From: Paraburkholderia fynbosensis
Lineage (GTDB): Bacteria; Pseudomonadota; Gammaproteobacteria; Burkholderiales; Burkholderiaceae
Direction: 5' to 3'
Assembly (NCBI RefSeq): GCF_902859935.1
Contig: NZ_CADIKI010000002.1
Coordinates: 124,001-188,000, forward strand
Length of the DNA stretch: 64,000 nucleotides
Part shown: positions 22,073 to 31,074 of the stretch, one piece after another
Position numbering within the stretch: the first letter of the stretch is position 1
Layout: every line of letters starts with the position of its first letter
Notes under the pieces: model-generated
The model's input: the letters and a program-made list of their open reading frames with translations, nothing else
Databases searched by the model: none
Told to the model about the DNA's origin: nothing
Program-made: the position numbers and the translations under genes

Positions 22073-22654
22073 TCACCCCTTCGACAACGCCTTCAACGCG
22101 AGCTTGATTCCCTCGGAAACACCGGTGCCGGCCGGCACGTTCTTGACGGCCGCCAGCGCTTCTTTTTCGGAGTAGCCCAGGGCGACCAGCGCGTTCAGGA
22201 TGTCGGACGCGTGGTCGGATGCCGAGGCCGCGCCCGCCATCGCGCCGAGGTCGGCGCCGAGCTTGCCCTTCAATTCGAGGAGCAGCCGCTCCGCCGTCTT
22301 CTTGCCGATGCCCGGCACACGCGTGAGACGGGCCGCGTCCTGCACCGTGACGGTCTGGGCGAGTTCGTGCACGCTCATGCCCGACAGCACCGCGAGCGCC
22401 ATGCGTGCGCCGATGCCGGAAATTTTCAGCAGTTCGCGAAAGGTCGAGCGCTCTTCGGCGGTGCCGAAGCCGTACAGCAGATGCGCGTCCTCGCGCACGA
22501 TCATCTGCGTGAGCAACACGACGCGCTCACCGTTCGAGGGCAGGTTGTAGAACGTGCTCATCGGCACATCGACTTCGTACCCGACGCCGTTGCAGTCGAC
22601 GAGCAGATGCGGCGGGTTTTTTTCCAGCAGAACGCCGGCAATGCGACCGATCAT
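22073..22654 (-). CDS. ruvA: Holliday junction DNA-binding subunit RuvA
   Basis: The tetrameric junction-recognition subunit of RuvABC, 193 residues. [15 protein letters not shown] opens the OB fold; two helix-hairpin-helix motifs follow ([11 protein letters not shown] and [13 protein letters not shown]); the C-terminal domain III binds RuvB. The ATG at 22654 is the family start; the longer open frame runs into low-complexity upstream DNA and is rejected. Confidence 0.97.
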   Translation of the reverse strand: MIGRIAGVLLEKNPPHLLVDCNGVGYEVDVPMSTFYNLPSNGERVVLLTQMIVREDAHLLYGFGTAEERSTFRELLKISGIGARMALAVLSGMSVHELAQTVTVQDAARLTRVPGIGKKTAERLLLELKGKLGADLGAMAGAASASDHASDILNALVALGYSEKEALAAVKNVPAGTGVSEGIKLALKALSKG

Positions 22655-22720
22655 GGCGAATTCAATCTTGAGAGAAAGGGCGAGTGTAGCGCAGCGAGTG
22701 AGCGGCGCGTGATGCGCAAT

Positions 22721-22750
22721 CGCGTCGACCGGCGTCGACCGGCGTCGACC
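22721..22750. repeat. Three 10-bp tandem repeats upstream of ruvA
   Basis: Three adjacent copies of a decamer ending GCGTCGACC (the first with one mismatch) lie between ruvA and the LysE remnant. They are not coding. Confidence 0.8.
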
Positions 22751-22841
22751 AGCATTGGCCGCCGTTGACTCGCGCGAGCGGCGTGTCTGGACTGAGATCC
22801 CTTTCGCGGGATCTCCACCCATTCACCCACAAGGAATTTCC

Positions 22842-22907
22842 ATGCTGAGCCTGACCACGCTCGCGCTATTTGCCGGCGCGTGTCTCGCGTTGACCGCCAC
22901 GCCCGGC
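22842..22907 (+). pseudogene. Remnant of a LysE/RhtB-family exporter gene (first 22 codons)
   Basis: An ATG behind AAGGA at 22831-22835 begins MLSLTTLALFAGACLALTAT and continues into PG. This is the first helix of LysE/RhtB amino-acid exporters, which usually continue PGPDM. After the proline-glycine the frame breaks into unrelated sequence, the last few bases before and then the complement of the ruvC stop at 22914-22916. The rest of the gene (about 185 codons) is absent. The simplest reading is a deletion that joined the gene start to the end of ruvC. Confidence 0.75.
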
Positions 22908-22913
22908 CACCTC

Positions 22914-23456
22914 TTACCCCACCAATCGCCCACGCCTCACCCTCAGCCCCTTCTTCGCCAGCGCAGGGGCGATGCCGCCCAGCGTGCTCAGCGTCGTGCC
23001 GCCATGCGCATGACAGATCGCCATGCCGAGCGCGTCGGCGGCATCGGTGCCGGGCACGCCTGACAGGTTGAGCAGCCGCACCACCATCTGTTGCATCTGC
23101 TCCTTGGTCGCGCGGCCGTAACCCACCACGGCCTGCTTCAATTGCAGCGCCGTGTATTCGGCGACCGGCACGCCGCCCGCCACCAGTCCGCAGATCGCCG
23201 CGCCGCGTGCCTGGCCGAGCAGCAGTGTGGATTGCGGATTGACGTTGACGAACACTTTTTCGATCGCGGACTGATCCGGTGAATGCTGGCGGATCAGCGT
23301 CGAGATGCCTTCGAAGATGGTGCCCAGACGCGAGGGCAGATCAGCGTCGGCGGTTTTGATGACGCCGCTCGCGACATAGCTGAGGGTATGACCGCTTTGG
23401 TCGATCACGCCGAAGCCGGTGACGCGCAGGCCGGGGTCGATGCCGAGAATTCTCAT
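22914..23456 (-). CDS. ruvC: Holliday junction resolvase RuvC
   Basis: The 180-residue endonuclease that resolves Holliday junctions. The acidic catalytic residues appear in [12 protein letters not shown] (D7), [11 protein letters not shown] and [14 protein letters not shown]. The ATG at 23456 is the family start. It lies on the same strand as ruvA, separated by the LysE remnant rather than abutting it. The final residues ([13 protein letters not shown]) sit right against the scar, so the extreme C-terminus could have been altered by the deletion. Confidence 0.95.
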   Translation of the reverse strand: MRILGIDPGLRVTGFGVIDQSGHTLSYVASGVIKTADADLPSRLGTIFEGISTLIRQHSPDQSAIEKVFVNVNPQSTLLLGQARGAAICGLVAGGVPVAEYTALQLKQAVVGYGRATKEQMQQMVVRLLNLSGVPGTDAADALGMAICHAHGGTTLSTLGGIAPALAKKGLRVRRGRLVG

Positions 23457-23585
23457 GAGATGCCGCAGATGCGTCAAAAACCAGGTGCTTGCGATACTAC
23501 AACACGCACGCCGTATGGCGGTCGGCAGGCGGCGCTGCCGGCGGAATAAAAACTGCTGCAGCCACGGCGAGGAGGCTTTTCGCAG

Positions 23586-23825
23586 ATGGAGCGCTATCGG
23601 AATGTCAGCGGCGACTCGGGCGTCGATGCGTATGAAGTCGGCGACGATTTCATCAAGGTTCGCTTCAGGCCCGGCGTCGTGTATTGGTACACGACGGCGA
23701 GCGTCGGGGCGCGGCATCTCGGTGTGCTGAAGCGTCTTGCGCGACGCGGGCGGGGGCTTGGCACTTACATCAGCCAGCATCCTGATGTGAAGGGCGGCTA
23801 CGCGAAAAAAGAAGCGGACGACTGA
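23586..23825 (+). CDS. Small protein, KTSC-domain-like
   Basis: A 79-residue protein whose central [20 protein letters not shown] and LGTYISQHP resemble the KTSC domain (a small beta domain often found alone). The ATG follows a GAGGAGG site about 10 bases upstream, a strong sign of translation. It is a single gene divergent from ruvC, with a terminator downstream. Function is unknown; KTSC assignment is from memory of the pattern only. Confidence 0.7.
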   Translation: MERYRNVSGDSGVDAYEVGDDFIKVRFRPGVVYWYTTASVGARHLGVLKRLARRGRGLGTYISQHPDVKGGYAKKEADD

Positions 23826-23931
23826 GCGGCGCAAAGAGAGTGCGAAGCGTATGCACCTGGCCGGCCTGACAAGCGGCGACTCCGCAGCGCCACGGCAAAG
23901 GGACGACCCCCAACACGAAGCGAAGGCGGTC

Positions 23932-23975
23932 CAAAAAACAAAACGGCCCGGTGGAAAATCCACGAGGCCGTTTTC
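23932..23975. terminator. Bidirectional terminator between the KTSC-like gene and purH
   Basis: AAAACGGCC / GGCCGTTTT encloses an inner GTGG / CCAC hairpin. The minus strand runs on into a T-rich tail, so it is strongest for purH. Confidence 0.85.
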
Positions 23976-24072
23976 TGAACTTCAACACCTCAACCTTCAT
24001 CCGGCAACTTGCGCCGCATGAGGAACGAGGACGGGGACGAGGCAGCAAACACCGCCGGTCACCCCGCATTAC

Positions 24073-25638
24073 TCAATGACGGAAGTGACGCACGCCCGTC
24101 AACGCCATCGCGATGTTGTGCTCGTCGGCGGCGTTGACCACTTCGTCGTCGCGCATCGAGCCGCCCGGTTGAATCACGCAGCTCGCGCCTGCCGCCACGA
24201 CCACGTCGAGGCCGTCGCGGAACGGGAAGAACGCGTCCGACGCCACTGCCGAACCCGTCAACGTCAAACCGGCGTTCTGCGCCTTGATGCTGGCGATGCG
24301 CGCCGAGTCCACGCGGCTCATCTGGCCCGCGCCGACGCCGAGCGTCATGCCGTTCGCGCAGAACACGATCGCGTTCGACTTCACGTATTTCGCGACGCGC
24401 CATGCGAACAACAGATCGTCCATTTCCTTCGGTGTCGGATGACGCTTGGTCACCACGCGCAATTCGTGCGGCTGCACGTTCTTCGAATCGAGCGATTGCA
24501 CGAGCAGCCCGCCCCCGACGCGCTTCAGATCGAACGCGTTATGACCTTCGCCCAGCGCGATTTCGAGCAGACGCACGTTCTGCTTCGCCGCGAACACCTG
24601 GCGTGCTTCGGCGCTGAACGACGGCGCGATCAGCACTTCGACGAACTGCTTGGCCACCGCTTGCGCCGCCGCTTCGTCCACTTCGCGGTTGAACGCGATG
24701 ATGCCGCCGAACGCCGAGGTCGGATCGGTCTGGAACGCCTTCGAATACGCTTCGTGCGCGTTTGCGCCGACCGCCACGCCGCACGGATTCGCGTGTTTGA
24801 CGATCACGCAGGCCGGCACGTCGAAGGTCTTCACGCATTCCCACGCCGCGTCGGAATCCGCGATGTTGTTGTAAGACAGTTCCTTGCCTTGCAGCTGGTT
24901 GTAGTTCGCCAGTGCGCCGGCCGGCACGCTCAGGTCGCGGTAGAACGCGGCGCTCTGGTGCGGGTTTTCACCGTAGCGCAGGTCCTGCACCTTGTCGAAC
25001 GCCAGGTTGAACGTGGCCGGGTACGTGTTGCGCGAGGCGTGTTGCAGCTCGTCGGTCAGGCTCGTCAGGTAGTTCGTGATCGCGCCGTCGTATTGCGCGG
25101 TGTGCGCGTACACCTTGGTGGCGAGACGGAAATTCGTCTTGTACGACACCGCGTTGCCGTTCGCGCGCATTTCTTCGAGCACGACTGAGTAGTCGGCCGG
25201 ATCCACCACCACCGTCACGTCGCGGTGATTCTTCGCGGCCGAGCGCAGCATGGTCGGGCCGCCGATGTCGATGTTCTCGATCGCGTCTTCCAGCGAGCAT
25301 TCTTCCTTCGACACCGTCTGCACGAACGGGTACAGGTTCACGACCAGCAGATCGATGGTCGGAATGTCGTGCTTCTCAAGCGCCGCCATGTGTTCCGGCA
25401 AGTCGCGGCGCGCGAGGATGCCGCCGTGCACCTTCGGATGGAGCGTTTTCACGCGCCCGTCGAGCATTTCCGGGAAGCCCGTGTAATCGGCGACTTCGGT
25501 GACGGAGAGGCCCGCGTCCGCGAGCAGTTTCGCGGTGCCACCGGTCGACAGGATCTTGATGCCGAGGTCCGACAGCGACTTAGCGAAGTCGACGATGCCC
25601 GACTTGTCGGAAACGGAGATGAGCGCTTGCTTGATCAT
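24073..25638 (-). CDS. purH: Bifunctional AICAR formyltransferase / IMP cyclohydrolase
   Basis: Performs the last two steps of IMP synthesis. In the 521-residue protein the N-terminal MGS-like cyclohydrolase domain (about 1-190) opens [18 protein letters not shown], and the transformylase domain carries the [11 protein letters not shown] catalytic motif. The ATG at 25638 lies 46 bases after fis. The dusB-fis-purH order on the minus strand suggests one operon, linking growth-rate control by Fis to purine synthesis. Confidence 0.98.
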   Translation of the reverse strand: MIKQALISVSDKSGIVDFAKSLSDLGIKILSTGGTAKLLADAGLSVTEVADYTGFPEMLDGRVKTLHPKVHGGILARRDLPEHMAALEKHDIPTIDLLVVNLYPFVQTVSKEECSLEDAIENIDIGGPTMLRSAAKNHRDVTVVVDPADYSVVLEEMRANGNAVSYKTNFRLATKVYAHTAQYDGAITNYLTSLTDELQHASRNTYPATFNLAFDKVQDLRYGENPHQSAAFYRDLSVPAGALANYNQLQGKELSYNNIADSDAAWECVKTFDVPACVIVKHANPCGVAVGANAHEAYSKAFQTDPTSAFGGIIAFNREVDEAAAQAVAKQFVEVLIAPSFSAEARQVFAAKQNVRLLEIALGEGHNAFDLKRVGGGLLVQSLDSKNVQPHELRVVTKRHPTPKEMDDLLFAWRVAKYVKSNAIVFCANGMTLGVGAGQMSRVDSARIASIKAQNAGLTLTGSAVASDAFFPFRDGLDVVVAAGASCVIQPGGSMRDDEVVNAADEHNIAMALTGVRHFRH

Positions 25639-25684
25639 GATGAAGACGAAAAGCCGAAGAGAAACGTGGCGGGGCGCCCGAAAA

Positions 25685-25918
25685 TTACAACAAACCGTGC
25701 TGTTGCAGTTTCTTGCGCAGCGTATTGCGGTTGATGCCGAGATACTCGGCGGCCAGCGACTGATTGCCGCCGGCCTGCTCGAGCACCACTTCGAGCAGGG
25801 GTTTTTCCACGCATGAAATGACCATGTCGTAGACGTCGTGCGGATTGGAGCCGTCGAGATCCTGGAAGTACATACCCAGGCTGTCGCGGACGGATTGTTC
25901 GATATTGTTCTTGCTCAT
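25685..25918 (-). CDS. fis: Fis-family nucleoid-associated regulator
   Basis: A 77-residue Fis homologue; the C-terminal helix-turn-helix reads [20 protein letters not shown]. The N-terminal beta-hairpin arm is shorter than in E. coli Fis (98 residues), as in other betaproteobacteria. Its ATG overlaps the dusB stop in an ATGA, so it is translationally coupled to dusB as in E. coli dusB-fis. Confidence 0.95.
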   Translation of the reverse strand: MSKNNIEQSVRDSLGMYFQDLDGSNPHDVYDMVISCVEKPLLEVVLEQAGGNQSLAAEYLGINRNTLRKKLQQHGLL

Positions 25919-26991
25919 GCTGCCAGTCGGTCGGTGTGATCCTCGCCCTTGTTGTCGAGCCCGGGGTTGCCGGGTGATTCGTCGACGTAGACGAGGCGGT
26001 CGGAGATCGCCTTTTGTGCGTCAAAGAATTCGTTGACGGCGAGGAGTTGTTCGCGCGTGGTGTCCAGCGTATTCATGCGATGCCGGAACACGTTGGCGCC
26101 AGAAAGGCCGCGAGTGTACCAGCCGATGTGCTTGCGCGCAGTGCGGACACCCGTAAATTCCCCGTAGAACGCGTAGTGATCTTCGAGGTGCTCGTTCATT
26201 ACCTGCTGGATTTCGTCGATGCGCGGCGGCGGCAGCAATTCGCCCGTTTGCAGGAAATGCTCGATCTCGCGAAACAGCCAGGGACGCCCCTGCGCCGCGC
26301 GGCCGATCATGATCGCGTCGGCGCCGGTGAGGGCCAGCACCTCGCGCGCCTTGTGCGGCGAGGTGATGTCGCCGTTGGCGACCACCGGAATGCGCACCGA
26401 CGCCTTGACTGCGGCAATGGTCTCGTATTCCGCGTCGCCGTGGTACAGGTCGGCGCGCGTGCGGCCGTGCACGGTCAGCATCGAAATGCCGGCGTGCTCG
26501 GCCAGATGCGCGACGCTCAACGCATTTTTGTTGTCGCGGTCCCAGCCGGTGCGGATCTTCAGTGTGACGGGCACCGCGTCCGGGCCGACGCCCACCGCGC
26601 CCACCACCGCCTCGACGATCCGCTGCACCAGCGGTTCGTTCTGCAACAGAGCCGAACCTGCGGCCACGTTGCACACCTTCTTGGCCGGGCAGCCCATGTT
26701 GATGTCGATGATCTGCGCGCCGTTCGCCACGTTGTAGCGGGCCGCTTCGGCCATCATGGCCGGATCGGCGCCGGCGATCTGCACGGCGATCGGCTCGACT
26801 TCGCCCGCGTGGTTGGCGCGGCGCATGGTCTTTTCGCTCTTCCACAACTGCGCGTTCGAGGCGACCATTTCCGACACCGCATAGCCCGCACCCAGCCGTT
26901 TGCACAGTTGCCGGAACGGCCGGTCGGTCACGCCGGCCATGGGGGCGACGAACAGGTTGTTACGCAGATTGTGGGAGCCGAGAGTGGGCAT
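25915..26991 (-). CDS. dusB: tRNA-dihydrouridine synthase B
   Basis: An FMN enzyme that reduces uridine in the tRNA D-loop. In the 358-residue protein the catalytic cysteine lies in INMGCPAKKV, and the FMN barrel opens FVAPMAGVTDRPFR. The HGRTRADLY and ANGDI motifs follow. The dusB-fis overlap identifies it as DusB rather than DusA or DusC. The start ATG is at 26991. Confidence 0.96.
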   Translation of the reverse strand: MPTLGSHNLRNNLFVAPMAGVTDRPFRQLCKRLGAGYAVSEMVASNAQLWKSEKTMRRANHAGEVEPIAVQIAGADPAMMAEAARYNVANGAQIIDINMGCPAKKVCNVAAGSALLQNEPLVQRIVEAVVGAVGVGPDAVPVTLKIRTGWDRDNKNALSVAHLAEHAGISMLTVHGRTRADLYHGDAEYETIAAVKASVRIPVVANGDITSPHKAREVLALTGADAIMIGRAAQGRPWLFREIEHFLQTGELLPPPRIDEIQQVMNEHLEDHYAFYGEFTGVRTARKHIGWYTRGLSGANVFRHRMNTLDTTREQLLAVNEFFDAQKAISDRLVYVDESPGNPGLDNKGEDHTDRLAA

Positions 26992-27219
26992 GACGTGGAC
27001 GCGCGCCTCGCCGATCGTTCCATATTTGACAATCGGCGCAACGCGAAATGCGAGGGAAAAGCGCTATTTTAGCGTTAACAGGTAAGCGGCACCCGACATG
27101 TCCGTGTCGTAACCCGTTAAATCTTCTATGAAAGTGCGCCGGTTCATAGAACCGGCGGCGCTCGCGCGGCTTTCCCGAAGCTGCTCAAAAAAGCCGTAGC
27201 GCGTGACCCAACGGCACGT

Positions 27220-28521
27220 CTAGCGACGCTGTCCGAACATCATCTGGCGCGCCAGCGCGGTTTTCACCGGCGGCGCGAACTCGAGCGCGGTGAGCGCGAG
27301 GCCGCGCATGATCGCGAGCGGCGCGAAGTCGACGGTGAACAGGCGCGCGAGCGTGTCGGTGGCGCCGATCGTCATGCGCCGGTCGAGCGCGCGGCGTTGT
27401 GCGAAGGTCGCCAGCGCAAGCGGAGTCGGGCCTTCCGCCGACAGCGCATCGGCGAGCGCGTGCGCATCGCGCAGGCCGAGATTCAAGCCCTGGCCCGCGA
27501 CGGGATGCAATGTCTGCGCCGCATTGCCGATGGCAACGACGTGGCCGTTCACGAGCGTCTCGACCGCATTCAGTCCCAACGGGAACGACGCGCGGCCCTT
27601 GATGTGCGTAAAGCGTCCCATGCGCTCGCCGAAGGCGGCGCCGAGTTCGCGCAGGAACGCGTCGTCGGAAAGTTGCGCGCGGCGGGCGGCTTCGTCGGGC
27701 GCGCAGCACCAGACCATCGCGTAGTCGGCGCCGCGCACGCCGCCCATCGGCAGCAACGCAATCGGACCTTGCGACGTGAAGCGTTCCCATGCCACGTGCG
27801 GCTGCGGCGCGGACACGCTGACGGTGCCGACCAGCGCGGTTTGGCCGTAGTCGCGCGAGCCTTTGCCGGCCCTGCTTCCGCTTGCGGCCGCGCCTGTATC
27901 GGCTTCAGCTTTGGCGTCGCTGCCGCCGTCCTCGGTCGCATTCTTGCCATCCTCTCGCTTGCGCGTTTTCTGATCACCGAACAACCCGCCTTCGGCATTC
28001 ACCAGAATGCGCGTGCGCAGCCGGCGCGTGACGCCCGCGGTTTCTATCGGCAGCGTCACGCCGTCGAGTTCCTGGACCGGTTCGGCGGCGGCCGTGGAGC
28101 GGAACCAGTGCACGGGCGTGGCGCGCACCGCGTCGGCGAGACTGTGCACGATCGAGCCGTAGCGCAGCACGTAACCGAGCGCGGGCAAGCCGTGCTCGCC
28201 GTGATCGATCAGCGTGCGGCCGAAGTGGCCGCGCTGTGACACATGGATGCGCTGGATCGCGGTGGCGTCGGCGGGCCAGCGCAGCGGCTCGAGAATCATG
28301 CGGCTGCCGTGCGACACGGCGATCGCGCGCGGATCGGCGATCGAGTCTTCCGGCTCCCGTGCGTCGATCAGCGCGATCTTCAGCGCGCGCGTCACGCTGC
28401 GGCGCGCGAGCCAGCCGGCGAGCGCGAGCCCGACCGGGCCGGCGCCGACGATCGTCACGTCGAAATCGAAGGAATGAGCGGCCGGCTTCAGAATCACCGT
28501 CGACGGAGAGGCGTCGTGCAT
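27220..28521 (-). CDS. ubiH: UbiH/UbiF-type FAD monooxygenase, ubiquinone synthesis
   Basis: A 433-residue flavin hydroxylase with the FAD dinucleotide motif VTIVGAGPVGLALAG near residues 22-36 and the second FAD block IGNAAQTLHPVAGQGLNLGL. It probably hydroxylates the ubiquinone ring. It starts 6 bases after pepP, a common UbiH context. Residues about 184-222 are a hydrophilic Lys/Asp/Ala/Gly-rich stretch that related enzymes lack or have much shorter; it sits after the conserved NAEGG segment. Which ring position it uses is not decided here. Confidence 0.88.
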   Translation of the reverse strand: MHDASPSTVILKPAAHSFDFDVTIVGAGPVGLALAGWLARRSVTRALKIALIDAREPEDSIADPRAIAVSHGSRMILEPLRWPADATAIQRIHVSQRGHFGRTLIDHGEHGLPALGYVLRYGSIVHSLADAVRATPVHWFRSTAAAEPVQELDGVTLPIETAGVTRRLRTRILVNAEGGLFGDQKTRKREDGKNATEDGGSDAKAEADTGAAASGSRAGKGSRDYGQTALVGTVSVSAPQPHVAWERFTSQGPIALLPMGGVRGADYAMVWCCAPDEAARRAQLSDDAFLRELGAAFGERMGRFTHIKGRASFPLGLNAVETLVNGHVVAIGNAAQTLHPVAGQGLNLGLRDAHALADALSAEGPTPLALATFAQRRALDRRMTIGATDTLARLFTVDFAPLAIMRGLALTALEFAPPVKTALARQMMFGQRR

Positions 28522-28527
28522 GGCGGG

Positions 28528-29946
28528 TTACGTCCTTGTTCCGTGAGCCGCGCTATGAGCCGCGCGGGCTTCCTGCATCAGCGCCTCGATTTCGTCGGCG
28601 GCGACCGGCACGTCGCGCGTGATCAGCTCGCAGCCGTCCGGGGTGACGATCGCGTCGTCCTCGATGCGGATGCCGATGTTCCAGTAGCGCTCGGGCACCC
28701 CTTCGGCGGGCCGGATGTACAGGCCGGGCTCGATGGTCAGCGTCATCGACGGCCGCAGCGTGCGCCATGGCAACGCGCCTGCTTCGTCGCGCGGCGCGCC
28801 GCGTTCCCGATAGTCGCCGACGTCGTGCACGTCCATGCCGAGCCAGTGGCCGGTGCGGTGCATGTAGAACGGCGCGTAGGCGCGCTCGGCGATCACGTCG
28901 TCGACCGACGCGAACTTCGCGCGCCCGATGATGCCCGTGTCGAGCAGCCCTTGCGCCAACACGCGGACGGCGGCCTGGTGCGGATCGTCGAAGGTCGCGC
29001 CGGCGCGGGTCGCGTCGACGGCGGCCTGCTGCGCGGCCAGCACGATGTCGTACAGCTCGCGCTGCGCGGGCGTGAAGCGGCCGCTCGCCGGGAAGGTGCG
29101 GGTGATGTCCGACGCGTAGCCGTCGAGCTCGCAGGCTGCGTCGATCAGGATCAGGTCGCCGTCCTGCGCGATCGCGCTGCCGGCCGGGTAGTGCAGCACG
29201 CAGGCGTTTGCCCCCGCCGCGACGATCGACGTATAAGCCGGCGCCTGCGCACCGAATTTGCGGAACGTGTAGAGCAGTTCCGCTTCGAGTTCGTACTCGC
29301 GCACGCCGGGGTGGCACGCAGCCATCGCGCGCCGATGCGCGACGGCGGAAATCTGCCCGGCCCGACGCATGATGGCGAGTTCGTGATCGTCCTTGACGAG
29401 CCGCATCTCGTCGAGCAGGGGCAGCAGGTCGCGTGCAGCCATAGGCGCGGCGATGCCGCCGCGGCCTTGCGCGCGCACCGCGTCGAGCCAGCCGCGTACC
29501 TGTTCGTCGAGTTGCGCCGAGCTGCCGAGCGCATAGTGCAGCGCTGGTTTGTCGGCGAGCAGTCGCGGCACTTGCGTGCCGATTTCGCTTACCGGGAACG
29601 CGGCGTCGAAGCCGAACGCCGTGCGTGCGCCGTCGGGACCGAAACGGAAGCCTTCCCACGTTTCGCGCTCGACGTTCTTCTCGCGGCAGAACAGCACCGA
29701 CGCCGGCTCGCCGGGTGCGGCGCTGGCGTCGAGCACCAGCAGCGCCTCGGGTTCGGTGAAGCCGGTCAGATAGTAGAAGTAGCTGTCGTGCCGGTACGGA
29801 TAGTCGGCGTCGCGGTTGCGCAGCGCTTCCGGCGCGGTGGGAACGATGGCGACGCCGCCGCCCGCGGCGCGCAGCGCGGCGAGTACGCGCTCGCGGCGCG
29901 TGCGATAAACGTCGATGGCGATGGTGGGTTCGGTCGGCTGGTTCAT
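28528..29946 (-). CDS. pepP: Xaa-Pro aminopeptidase (aminopeptidase P)
   Basis: Removes N-terminal residues before proline. In the 472-residue protein an N-terminal AMP_N domain is followed by the pita-bread metallopeptidase domain with the metal ligands DAACELDGYASDITRTF (two Asp), HRTGHWLGMDVHDVG (His), IEPGLYI (Glu) and GIRIEDDA (Glu). The ATG at 29946 fits the family length; the longer frame overlaps the divergent transferase gene. It is upstream of ubiH in a tight operon. Confidence 0.95.
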   Translation of the reverse strand: MNQPTEPTIAIDVYRTRRERVLAALRAAGGGVAIVPTAPEALRNRDADYPYRHDSYFYYLTGFTEPEALLVLDASAAPGEPASVLFCREKNVERETWEGFRFGPDGARTAFGFDAAFPVSEIGTQVPRLLADKPALHYALGSSAQLDEQVRGWLDAVRAQGRGGIAAPMAARDLLPLLDEMRLVKDDHELAIMRRAGQISAVAHRRAMAACHPGVREYELEAELLYTFRKFGAQAPAYTSIVAAGANACVLHYPAGSAIAQDGDLILIDAACELDGYASDITRTFPASGRFTPAQRELYDIVLAAQQAAVDATRAGATFDDPHQAAVRVLAQGLLDTGIIGRAKFASVDDVIAERAYAPFYMHRTGHWLGMDVHDVGDYRERGAPRDEAGALPWRTLRPSMTLTIEPGLYIRPAEGVPERYWNIGIRIEDDAIVTPDGCELITRDVPVAADEIEALMQEARAAHSAAHGTRT

Positions 29947-30129
29947 CGTGCGATTGTAGCGCCCAACGAGCGGACTTATTTTGTGCGCGCACCGGTGGCG
30001 GGACGGCCGCCGGCATGTTGCAATCCGTCCACAGCGCCCCGGCGCACCGCTTGCGAAGACAGGGCGTGACACTCGTGAAGGCCCCGGAGCACTTATACTT
30101 TCGCCGGATTCAGTTAAAGGCAGATGGTC

Positions 30130-30744
30130 ATGATGAAACTCATCGGTTCGCTCGGCAGCCCCTTCGTGCGTAAAGCGCGGATCGTGCTGGCCGACAAGAA
30201 GATCGACTACGAACTGGTGCCCGAGAACGTCTGGGCGCCGGACACCCGGATTCACACGTTCAATCCGATCGGCAAAGTGCCGTGCCTCGTGATGGAAGAT
30301 GGCGAAGCCGTGTTCGACTCGCGGGTCATCTGCGAATACGTCGATATGCTGTCGCCGGTCGGCAAGCTGATTCCGCAGTCGGGGCGCGAACGCGTCGAAG
30401 TGCGCTGCTGGGAAGCGCTCGCCGACGGCGTGCTGGACGCGGCGGTGCTGATTCGTCTCGAAGGCACGCAGCGCACGCCCGAGCAGCGTGTCGAGGCATG
30501 GGTCGCGCGGCAGCAACGCAAGATCGACGAAGGTCTGATCGCGATGTCGCAGGGGCTGGGCAGCAAGTCGTGGTGCGCGGGCAATCACTACACGCTCGCG
30601 GACATCGCGGTGGGCTGCGCGCTGGGTTATCTGGACTTCCGCATGCCGGGGCTCAACTGGCGCGAAGCGCATCCGAATCTGGACAAGCATTTTCAAAAGC
30701 TTTCGCTGCGGCAGTCTTTCATCGACACGGTGCCGGCGGACTGA
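30130..30744 (+). CDS. Glutathione S-transferase family protein
   Basis: A 204-residue GST with an N-terminal thioredoxin-like domain (MKLIGSLGSPFVRKARIVL, FNPIGKVPCL, DSRVICEY) and a C-terminal helical domain with YTLADIAVGCALGYLDFR. The text resembles E. coli YibF. Three ATGs cluster at 30124, 30130 and 30133; AAAGG at 30116-30120 best fits 30130. The serine in GSPFVR is the likely glutathione contact. The substrate is unknown. A terminator follows. Confidence 0.9.
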   Translation: MMKLIGSLGSPFVRKARIVLADKKIDYELVPENVWAPDTRIHTFNPIGKVPCLVMEDGEAVFDSRVICEYVDMLSPVGKLIPQSGRERVEVRCWEALADGVLDAAVLIRLEGTQRTPEQRVEAWVARQQRKIDEGLIAMSQGLGSKSWCAGNHYTLADIAVGCALGYLDFRMPGLNWREAHPNLDKHFQKLSLRQSFIDTVPAD

Positions 30745-30845
30745 GCGGAGCGCTCAGTCGCGGCAAGATTGCGTTCAGGCGAGCTGAAAGAGGTCGTTCA
30801 AACTCCTGAAAGCCCGAACGAAACGTGCGTGCGAGTTGAAAAGTT

Positions 30846-30879
30846 GAAAATGCGCCTGCTTGTCAGGCGCATTTTTTTG
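30846..30879 (+). terminator. Terminator after the GST gene
   Basis: AAATGCGCCTG / CAGGCGCATTT stem with a CTTGT loop and a seven-base T-run. Confidence 0.9.
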
Positions 30880-30992
30880 CGCCGGAGATTCGTCGCGGCG
30901 TTCGCCGCGCGGTCCGGTGCCGGAACCGCGCACATGAACCGCGCGCGAGAGCGGCGGTGCATATGATTTTGCGCCGGTGATTCGCCGCGGCG
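30875..30992. repeat. Imperfect direct repeat, 26-mer, 92 bases apart
   Basis: 30875-30900 and 30967-30992 agree at 24 of 26 positions (both begin TTTTGCGCCGG and end CGCGGCG), and similarity continues more loosely after each copy. It lies in the gene-free 330 bases between the GST gene and lnt, which otherwise hold only the terminator. Confidence 0.75.
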
Positions 30993-31074
30993 CTCGATGC
31001 CGCAAGCCGCACGCATGACCGCTCTGCCCAAGCGGCCGGGCGCACGAATGCGGCCTGTCGCGACGCGCGGCCGC

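Noticed and set aside
28528..30696. Extended 722-codon reading of pepP
   Set aside because: The first 250 codons overlap the divergent glutathione transferase gene in antisense; the ATG at 29946 gives the normal family length.
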